In this document: one piece after another, positions 1-5,297 of the stretch
Numbering within the stretch: the stretch's first letter is position 1
How the letters are laid out: every line of letters starts with the position of its first letter
Assembly (NCBI GenBank): GCA_039923755.1
Contig: JBDTCD010000118.1
Location: forward strand, 1-5,976
DNA from: Terrimesophilobacter sp039923755
Lineage (GTDB): Bacteria; Actinomycetota; Actinomycetes; Actinomycetales; Microbacteriaceae
DNA: 5,976 nucleotides
Direction: 5' to 3'
Notes under the pieces: model-generated
Seen by the model: only the letters and a program-made list of their open reading frames with translations
What the model was told of the DNA's origin: nothing
The model's database searches: none
Translations under genes and position numbers: made by a program

Positions 1-74
1 ATGACCGCGATGGCAGCGACCAAAGGCACGCGGGAACGTCGGACAGGTTGGCGTTCGGCTTGTGTCGAAGTCAA
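1..74 (-). CDS. UPF0182-family membrane protein, N-terminal fragment
   Basis: This is the 5' end of a minus-strand gene that runs off the left edge; only 24 codons plus two bases are visible. The start is a TTG at 74-72, preceded by AGGAG at 86-82 with a 7-nt gap. An in-frame TGA seven codons upstream, with no ATG or GTG between, makes this TTG the only possible start in the frame. The peptide begins MTSTQAERQPVRRSR and then turns hydrophobic (VPLVAAIAV), an arginine-rich cytoplasmic N-terminus leading into a first membrane segment. The UPF0182 family (large actinobacterial multi-spanning proteins of unknown function) starts this way and, as I recall, usually follows the PDZ/Lon protease gene, which lies 69 bp upstream here. 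Family assignment rests on the short N-terminus and gene order, so it is provisional. Confidence 0.6.
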   Translation of the reverse strand, partial: MTSTQAERQPVRRSRVPLVAAIAV

Positions 75-81
75 GGAATCA

Positions 82-86
82 CTCCT
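82..86 (-). promoter_or_regulatory. Ribosome binding site for the UPF0182-type gene
   Basis: AGGAG on the minus strand lies 7 nt before the TTG at 74. It is one of the two clear Shine-Dalgarno sequences in the window and decides in favour of the rare TTG start. A TAnnnT-type hexamer (TACGAT, minus strand, 115-110) lies 24 nt further upstream and could be a -10 box, but no matching -35 is visible. Co-transcription from the protease gene is equally possible. Confidence 0.6.
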
Positions 87-143
87 GGCTCAGGAAACGG
101 GATTACACCATCGTAACCGCTGCCCGCGCCCGGCGTTCCGTCG

Positions 144-1256
144 CTAGCCGCCAGAGCAACTCGGAAGAGACGCCGTGCCATTTCCGGATTCAATCGCTTT
201 AAGCGCGGCGAGCGAATCCTTGAGCGTGGAGACGGCGACGACGGTGAGCCCGGAGGGCACGTGACCGGCTACCTCATCACAGTTGGACTTCGGTGCGAGG
301 AACCAGGTCGCCCCCGCCCTCAGCGCACCGTACATTTTCTGGCGGATGCCGCCGATGGGGCCCACCACGCCGGTCGAATCGATGGTTCCGGTCCCTGCCA
401 CCTTGTGACCGCCGTTGAGTTCGCCAGGAGTGAGCTTGTCGATGATCCCGAGAGCAAACATCTGCCCGCCGCTGGGGCCGCCGACGTTCTGAAGTTGGAT
501 CGTGATGTCAAACGGGAAGGTGTAGTCAATCGACGGATAGACACCGACGATGGGGGCCGGCGGTGACTCTGTACTCATCTGCGGCGTGACCGACACGGTG
601 GACTGAGTCCCATGTCGAATAATCACGATGGGGATCGGTTTTCCTGCACCCGATTCCGCGATCACGGCGCGCATGGTGTCAACACCAGTCACATCGTGTC
701 CGTTGACAGAGACGATGATGTCCCCCGGCTCGAGAATTCCTTTCGACGCGGAATTATCCGTCAGGGCGCCGACGGTGACGATGCGCGGCAGTTTGTACCC
801 CAGTTCCGTGAGGGCAGCCGCAATGGCATCCTTTTGGGAATTTGCCATCTCGATGCGACCGTCATTATTTGATTGCTGCACGGTATAGCCCGCAGGATAA
901 AGTGCACTCAGCGGGAGTACGGCCTTGCTTGGGTCAAGCCAGGCTGTAACGACCTCGAACCAGTTCGGCAGCGACTGCGGGTCCCCGATCGAACTCACCG
1001 TGAGCAGGTCGAGCGCCCCGGCTGTGGGGTAGGTTCTCTCCTTCGGAATGTCGATGAGGGGCACTTTCGAACCACCGACGGTGACGTCTCCGAGAGTGTT
1101 AAACACGGGACCCGGCATCTCGATGACGTAGGGAGAGGGCACCAACGCGAAGACGCACAGCGCGAGGAAAGTGATCGCTACAATCCAACCGCCAATCCAC
1201 CGTCCGACACCTGAACGGCGCGGCGTCGGATAATCGACGTTGTCGAAGAGAGCCAC
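144..1256 (-). CDS. Membrane-anchored PDZ and Lon-type Ser/Lys protease (YlbL-like)
   Basis: Predicted 370-aa membrane-tethered serine protease. Residues 20-39 form one transmembrane segment (WIVAITFLALCVFALV) after a short arginine-containing N-terminus; the rest should lie outside the cytoplasmic membrane. The family-typical PSPYVIEMPGPVFNTLG follows directly. A PDZ domain spans about 142-227, with the core GILEPGDIIVSVNG. The C-terminal Lon (S16) domain carries the nucleophile in GGPSGG (Ser262) and the general base in GGIRQK (Lys307), so the Ser/Lys dyad is intact. There is no AAA+ ATPase domain, as usual for this family. I chose GTG at 1256 because GAAAGGA lies 5 nt upstream and homologues begin near ALFD; a GTG at 1295 would add 13 residues but has no ribosome site. 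The UPF0182-type gene follows after 69 bp, and the zincin-like gene is divergent. In Bacillus, YlbL-type proteases have been linked to the DNA-damage checkpoint; the substrate here is unknown. Confidence 0.92.
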   Translation of the reverse strand: MALFDNVDYPTPRRSGVGRWIGGWIVAITFLALCVFALVPSPYVIEMPGPVFNTLGDVTVGGSKVPLIDIPKERTYPTAGALDLLTVSSIGDPQSLPNWFEVVTAWLDPSKAVLPLSALYPAGYTVQQSNNDGRIEMANSQKDAIAAALTELGYKLPRIVTVGALTDNSASKGILEPGDIIVSVNGHDVTGVDTMRAVIAESGAGKPIPIVIIRHGTQSTVSVTPQMSTESPPAPIVGVYPSIDYTFPFDITIQLQNVGGPSGGQMFALGIIDKLTPGELNGGHKVAGTGTIDSTGVVGPIGGIRQKMYGALRAGATWFLAPKSNCDEVAGHVPSGLTVVAVSTLKDSLAALKAIESGNGTASLPSCSGG

Positions 1257-1360
1257 GCGAATCCTTTCGAGATCCCCTGTTCGCCACAGGCGCACCGCAA
1301 GAGTCCAAGCCTAGGTGAAATCACAGCACCGTCCTGTGTACAGCGGCTAGCGTAGTTTTC
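1257..1360. promoter_or_regulatory. Divergent intergenic promoter region
   Basis: These 104 bp separate the two divergently transcribed genes and must hold both promoters unless one gene is driven from within the other. For the plus-strand gene, TAGCGT (1348-1353) fits the actinobacterial -10 pattern TAnnnT. It ends 7 nt before the A of the ATG at 1361, so transcription could start on the start codon itself (leaderless). No purine-rich ribosome site precedes that ATG, which agrees. For the minus-strand gene, TAGGCT (1313-1308) is a candidate -10 and would leave a leader of roughly 45 nt containing the GAAAGGA site. A second minus-strand hexamer, TACGCT (1354-1349), overlaps the plus-strand one. 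No convincing -35 is seen for any of them. I found no clear operator palindrome. Confidence 0.4.
1262..1268 (-). promoter_or_regulatory. Ribosome binding site deciding the protease start
   Basis: GAAAGGA on the minus strand is 5 nt before GTG 1256. The alternative in-frame GTG at 1295 is preceded by CTTGCG, which has no Shine-Dalgarno character. The site therefore supports the shorter, 370-residue product. Confidence 0.6.
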
Positions 1361-2746
1361 ATGCCTGACAATTCGGACCGAGGCCCCGCCGGGCCCGACG
1401 ACGACTTCGACCCTGAAAAAGACATCCGGGACATGCTGCGTGACTTCCTCTCCGGCAACTCCGAGATCGACCCCAGCAAACTCGCGGGAGCCGCTGGCTT
1501 ACCCAACGACCCTGCCCTCATCGCCCAGTTGATGAGCAAGTTGCAGGAGGCCCTCCAGAGCAGTGGCGACGGGATCAACTGGGATCTCGCTTTGGAGCAG
1601 GCCAAGTCGGTCGCAGCACGTGAGCGCACGCCGTCACTTCCGGCCGAACGCTCAGCACTCGAGCAGGCGTTCCATGTTGCTGCACTGTGGCTGGACGATG
1701 TGACCTTCATCTCCGAACTGACCTCGGCACCGCGACTGATCAGTCGCACCGAGTGGGTGACGTCGACCATGCCGATCTGGACGCAGTTGGCCGAACCCGT
1801 CGCCTCGAGTATCGCCGATGCTCTCACGCGGGTTCTTCACGACCAATCGCCCGACGACATGGGCGACATGATCGCTGGCGCGAGCAAACTCATGCGCAAC
1901 GTTGGTGGGACTCTATTCGCGATGCAACTGGGTCAGGCTGTCGGGCAACTCTCCACCGAAGTGGTCTCTGGGGGAGACGTCGGCATTCCCCTTCTCGGTG
2001 GCGAGGAAAGCGCGGCGGGCAGCGCCATTCAGGCGGCGATCATCCCTCAGAACCTTGACGAATTCGGCGCGGGGCTCGACATCGAACTCGAGCAGGTTCG
2101 CCTGTACCTCGCCGTTCGCGAACTGGCGCACGCACGCCTCTTCCGTCACGCTCGCTGGCTGCGGCTGCAGATGCTGACCTCGATTACCGAAATCGCCCGC
2201 GGTATCACGATCGACACGTCCCGTCTCGAAGACCTCGTGGAGGGGTTCGACCCCACCGACACCGAATCGCTTCGGCTGGCGGTCACCAGGGGCGAACTGC
2301 TTGCCCCCAAAAACGAACAGCAACTCGCGGCCCTCGGTCGGCTGGAGACGACCCTGGCGCTCATCGAGGGCTGGGTGGATGTGGTCACTGCCGACGCGAC
2401 GACGAGGCTCCCAAAGTCGGGGGCGATCGCCGAGACCGTTCGGCGACGGAGGGCATCCGGTGGCCCAGCGGAGTCCGCATTTTCCACGCTTGTCGGGCTC
2501 GAATTGCGGCCGCGTCGTCTGCGCGAAGCTGCGGCGATGTGGCAACAGCTCACGGAAGCCGTTGGCGCAGAGCGGCGGGATGCGCTGTGGTCGCACCCCG
2601 ACCTGATTCCCACGAGTGACGACATTGATGATCCCGCAGCGCTCATTGCGCGCGTGACGAACCCGGATCCTGAACTTGATGACGTTGATCGCGCCATTGA
2701 GGAACTCCTCAATGACGACGATGCGGACCGTCCCACCGAAGACTGA
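1361..2746 (+). CDS. Zincin_2-family 'zinc-dependent metalloprotease' with degenerate RELAH motif
   Basis: A 461-aa probably cytoplasmic protein with no signal peptide or membrane segment. Both ends are acidic and probably disordered (DDDFDPEKD at 13-21; LLNDDDADRPTED at the C-terminus). It matches the actinobacterial family annotated as zinc-dependent metalloprotease or putative hydrolase (Pfam Zincin_2/DUF2342 type), of usual length. Family hallmarks are RLYLAVRELAHARLFRHARW around 247-266, IEGWVDVV at 335-342, and a C-terminal ALWSHPDLIP at 408-417. The metal motif is RELAH (253-257) instead of HExxH: Glu254 and His257 are kept, but the first zinc-ligand histidine is Arg253. I recall the same change in the clade next to the PDZ/Lon gene, so it may be a clade feature and activity is doubtful. 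The ATG at 1361 has no Shine-Dalgarno; a -10-like hexamer 7 nt before it suggests leaderless translation. The E1-like gene follows 57 nt downstream on the same strand. Confidence 0.88.
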   Translation: MPDNSDRGPAGPDDDFDPEKDIRDMLRDFLSGNSEIDPSKLAGAAGLPNDPALIAQLMSKLQEALQSSGDGINWDLALEQAKSVAARERTPSLPAERSALEQAFHVAALWLDDVTFISELTSAPRLISRTEWVTSTMPIWTQLAEPVASSIADALTRVLHDQSPDDMGDMIAGASKLMRNVGGTLFAMQLGQAVGQLSTEVVSGGDVGIPLLGGEESAAGSAIQAAIIPQNLDEFGAGLDIELEQVRLYLAVRELAHARLFRHARWLRLQMLTSITEIARGITIDTSRLEDLVEGFDPTDTESLRLAVTRGELLAPKNEQQLAALGRLETTLALIEGWVDVVTADATTRLPKSGAIAETVRRRRASGGPAESAFSTLVGLELRPRRLREAAAMWQQLTEAVGAERRDALWSHPDLIPTSDDIDDPAALIARVTNPDPELDDVDRAIEELLNDDDADRPTED

Positions 2747-2767
2747 TACTCCGCCTGTGGATTGATT

Positions 2768-2780
2768 CTGCCGACGGCAG
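2768..2780. repeat. Small perfect inverted repeat between the two plus-strand genes
   Basis: CTGCC-GAC-GGCAG can form a 5-bp stem with a 3-nt loop. It sits in the 57-nt gap after the zincin-like gene. No T-run follows (the next bases are CGGACC), so it is not a canonical intrinsic terminator. If the downstream gene began at the alternative TTG at 2762, the repeat would be coding. Its role is unknown; a mild transcript-stabilising or attenuating hairpin is possible, and so is chance. Confidence 0.3.
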
Positions 2781-2803
2781 CGGACCACGAGCATGATGTC
2801 GGG

Positions 2804-3712
2804 ATGGCACTCATGCTCGACCCCCGACTTCCCCTCGTCTGGCGCAGCCCGGATAGCCTCCAGCTCGGAGTGGATTCACCGCGAGTGGTCATGACCGCTG
2901 TCTCGACCGCTCACGAGCGCATGCTCACGGCGCTGGCCGTCGGAGTAACACCGTCAGGACTCGCGCTCATCGGCTCTGAGGGCGGCCTGGATGCGGACCA
3001 GATCGCGGCATTTCATCGCGCCATCCAGCCCGCGCTTGCCGTGCCGGCCGTGGCACCGCACGTCATCGTCACCATCACCGGCGATGGGCCCACCGCTGAT
3101 CGACTCGAGTGGAGGCTGCGCGAGGCGGGTCTGGAACCGCGGCGAGCACAGAGCCCTGGGAATGGCGCCTCAGATACTGGCGCCCCAGATACAACAGACC
3201 TGGCTGTCGTTCTCGGTCATTTCGTGCTCGACCCTGACGTGCGCCAACACTGGCTGCGGCGGGACATTCCACACCTTCCCGTGATCTTCGGTGACACAAG
3301 CGTGACCATCGGACCCTTCATTGAGCCCGGTGACGGGCCTTGCCTCTACTGCCTTGAACTGCACAGAATGGACGCCGACCCAGCGTGGCCCGCTCTCGCT
3401 TCTCAGTTGCTCGGGAGGCGCAGTAGCGCGGAGACGCCCTTCTTTGCGAGCGAAACTGCGAACGTCGCTGCGCGAATGGTCCTCTCCCGCGCGACGGCGT
3501 CGGCATCGCCGTGGGCAACATCCATCACCGTCGACGCTGAAACGGGGGAACGGATGCCTCGACCCTGGTCGCGGCATCCGGACTGCGGATGCGCAGGAAT
3601 CCCCGATATCAGCGGGTTACGTCGGCGAGAAACCGCGATGCAGAGTTCACCCCCGGTCGCTGCTGGTGTGATGCCGCCCAGGAGAGATGGAGGCGCTTCC
3701 GTGCCCGGGTGA
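2804..3712 (+). CDS. E1/ThiF-like, TOMM leader-binding/cyclodehydratase-type protein (orphan)
   Basis: A 302-aa soluble protein resembling the Ocin_ThiF-like family ('TOMM precursor leader peptide-binding' or 'bacteriocin cyclodehydratase' in annotations). The N-terminal half (LDPRLPLVWRSPDSLQLGVD) looks like the family's leader-recognition region. Residues about 85-107 (HVIVTITGDGPTADRLEWRL) resemble the start of an E1 Rossmann fold with a degenerate glycine motif, so ATP binding is doubtful. Residues about 134-183 (LAVVLGHFVLDP to GPCLYC) match the second half. Cys180/Cys183 (CLYC) and Cys261/Cys263 (CGC) probably bind structural zinc. The start is uncertain: ATG 2804 is my choice; ATG 2813 lies three codons on, and TTG 2762 would add 14 residues. 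None has a strong ribosome site. The last ~34 codons lie antisense to the helicase 3' end and continue past the family's usual CGC end, so the tail is probably unconserved. No peptide precursor or YcaO gene is visible, so a housekeeping role is more likely than bacteriocin synthesis. Confidence 0.72.
   Translation: MALMLDPRLPLVWRSPDSLQLGVDSPRVVMTAVSTAHERMLTALAVGVTPSGLALIGSEGGLDADQIAAFHRAIQPALAVPAVAPHVIVTITGDGPTADRLEWRLREAGLEPRRAQSPGNGASDTGAPDTTDLAVVLGHFVLDPDVRQHWLRRDIPHLPVIFGDTSVTIGPFIEPGDGPCLYCLELHRMDADPAWPALASQLLGRRSSAETPFFASETANVAARMVLSRATASASPWATSITVDAETGERMPRPWSRHPDCGCAGIPDISGLRRRETAMQSSPPVAAGVMPPRRDGGASVPG
3551..3592. repeat. Nested inverted repeats of CGGATGC/GCATCCG
   Basis: Three copies of one motif lie in alternating orientation: CGGATGCC (3551-3558), GGCATCCG (3573-3580) and CGGATGC (3586-3592). 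Copies one and two form a perfect 8-bp inverted repeat with a 14-nt loop, itself containing GACC-CT-GGTC. Copies two and three form a 7-bp stem with a 5-nt loop (GACTG). The two hairpins are mutually exclusive. The site lies in the E1-like gene, just before the helicase stop codon on the other strand (3611-3609), where a helicase transcript would end. No T-run is present on either strand, so calling it a terminator would be speculative. Confidence 0.5.
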
Positions 3713-5297
3713 TGCCCACGTAGAGCAGCCGACGCTCCTCATCGATGGCGGCATCCGTAGTCGCATAGCCGATGGGCACCAGGCCCTCCTGCAGGCCGAC
3801 GAGAAAAACAACATCCCATTCAAGGCCCTTCGCGGAGTGCAACGTTGCCAGGGTGATTGCGGACATGGTGGGCTCGTGCTGACTCGAGACCCGCTCGGAA
3901 AGCTCCGCAACGAACTCCGTAAGTCCTGTGCCCGGAGGTTGCTCTTCGGCGAGCAGCATGAGCGCATTGAGTGATTCCCACCTTCCGCGCACTGCGCCGC
4001 CTGTCTCCGGCGGGTCCTGGGTCCACCCGAGTGAGCGCAACACGTCGCTGACGGTCTTGAACAACGCTTCATCTGACCTCACGATCGTGGCGCCTTTCAG
4101 CATCATGATCGCCTGCTTGACTTCGGCAAGCTCGAAAAACCGGGTTCCTCCGCGCACCTGGAAGGCGATCCCTGCGTCGTCGAGGGCCGTGCCGATGACC
4201 GCAGATTGCGCGTTTATCCGGTACAGGATGGCGATGTCCTGGGGTTTCACCCCCGCAACGAGCAGTTCCTCGATGCGTGCCGCTACCTCCCGTGCTTCCG
4301 CCGAGTCGCTGCGATAGGCATCCACCGTAGGTGACTGTTGCGCGGTACCGGCGCGCTCGGTGTCTGCGCCCGCGGCGATGAGGCTGAGCGCCCCGGGTCG
4401 ATCACGCATGAGGCGATTACCGGCGTCGACGATCGCCGGTGTTGACCGGTAGTTTCGCTCAAGTTGTGCGAGCGTTGCGTCCGGATAACGCCTCGGGAAG
4501 TTCAGCAGAAAGTCGGGCGTTGCGCCTGTGAAGGAATAGATTGTCTGGCTCGCGTCGCCGACGACGCAGAGTTCGGACCGATCCCCCAGCCAGAGATCGA
4601 GCAGGCGCTGCTGAAGCGGCGACACATCCTGGTACTCGTCGACGGTGAAATAGCGATACTGCTCGCGCACCTGTTCGGCGACTCGCGGCTCTGAGTCGAT
4701 CATCCCTGCGCACGCGAGGAGCACATCCTCGAAGTCCAGCTGCCGACGTGAGTCCTTAAGATTCTCGTACGCTCGCTGCAACGCGACGACTTTCGCGAGG
4801 TCGAGGGCGGGCGGCACGGGCCGCTCTGATGCCGCGTACTCCTCGAGCGAGAGGCAGGAGATCTTTCGCCATTCGATTTCGGCCGAAAGATCCCGCAGCG
4901 TCGCCGTATCGACCCTGATGCGGAGCGATTCGGCCGCTTGACCAAGTACGCGCGCCTTTCCCTCCAAGATGCTCGGCATCGTCCCTCCGACAACCTGCGG
5001 CCAGAAGAACGCCAACTGCGAAAGAGCGGCGGCATGGAAGGTGCGGCTGGCCACTCCGCCGGCGCCCAACCGGCGAAGCCGACCACGCAATTCGGATGCT
5101 GCGCGCGTGGTGAAGGTGATCGCCATGACCTTCGACTCGGTGTACACGCCGGTGGCCACTCCGTAAGCAATGCGGTGGGTGATGGCCCGCGTCTTACCCG
5201 TACCGGCTCCTGCCAGCACTCGCACTGGGCCCCGCAGCGACTCCGCCACCATTCGTTGCTCCGGATCAAGCCCATGCAGCAGATCGTCGGCGCTCAC
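3609..5297 (-). CDS. uvrD2: UvrD/Rep-type superfamily 1 DNA helicase, UvrD2-like, short form
   Basis: A 562-aa ATP-dependent 3'-5' DNA helicase for DNA repair and replication support. All SF1A motifs are present in order: Q motif LDPEQR (Gln14); Walker A AGAGTGKT (29-36, Lys35); Ia ITFTTRAASELRGRL (60-74); II VDEYQD (219-224, Asp220/Glu221); III GDASQTIYSF (247-256); IV LERNYRS (279-285); V TLHSAKGLEWDVVFLVG (485-501); VI EERRLLYVGITRARKRL (520-536). The protein ends about 26 residues after motif VI. Mycobacterial UvrD2 is about 700 aa with a cysteine motif and an HRDC domain at the C-terminus; both are absent here. GTG 5297 was chosen because it overlaps the upstream TGA as GTGA and gives the family N-terminus SADDLLHGLDPEQR; a GTG at 5312 would add five residues. 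The overlap implies translational coupling with nudC. The 3' end overlaps the E1-like gene by 104 nt. The gene symbol follows the resemblance and neighbourhood. Confidence 0.93.
   Translation of the reverse strand: MSADDLLHGLDPEQRMVAESLRGPVRVLAGAGTGKTRAITHRIAYGVATGVYTESKVMAITFTTRAASELRGRLRRLGAGGVASRTFHAAALSQLAFFWPQVVGGTMPSILEGKARVLGQAAESLRIRVDTATLRDLSAEIEWRKISCLSLEEYAASERPVPPALDLAKVVALQRAYENLKDSRRQLDFEDVLLACAGMIDSEPRVAEQVREQYRYFTVDEYQDVSPLQQRLLDLWLGDRSELCVVGDASQTIYSFTGATPDFLLNFPRRYPDATLAQLERNYRSTPAIVDAGNRLMRDRPGALSLIAAGADTERAGTAQQSPTVDAYRSDSAEAREVAARIEELLVAGVKPQDIAILYRINAQSAVIGTALDDAGIAFQVRGGTRFFELAEVKQAIMMLKGATIVRSDEALFKTVSDVLRSLGWTQDPPETGGAVRGRWESLNALMLLAEEQPPGTGLTEFVAELSERVSSQHEPTMSAITLATLHSAKGLEWDVVFLVGLQEGLVPIGYATTDAAIDEERRLLYVGITRARKRLHLSWAASHQQRPGVNSASRFLADVTR

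Noticed and set aside
110..115. TACGAT (minus strand) as a separate promoter for the UPF0182-type gene
   Set aside because: It fits TAnnnT, but no -35 is present and such hexamers arise often by chance; it is mentioned only as a possibility.
1257..1295. Longer N-terminus of the PDZ/Lon protease from GTG 1295
   Set aside because: There is no ribosome site before it, and GAAAGGA supports GTG 1256, which also gives the family-like N-terminus.
2768..2780. CTGCC-GAC-GGCAG hairpin as an intrinsic terminator
   Set aside because: The stem is only 5 bp and no T-run follows, so it is listed as a repeat only.
1913..2794. Long minus-strand open frame (293 codons) opposite the zincin-like gene
   Set aside because: It lies wholly antisense to a well-recognised gene, has an atypical composition rich in Arg, Gly and Pro, no recognisable domain and no ribosome site. 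Such frames are common opposite GC-rich coding DNA.
2146..2892. Second minus-strand open frame (248 codons) in the same region
   Set aside because: It is a Ser/Arg-rich antisense shadow of the zincin-like and E1-like genes, with no domain.
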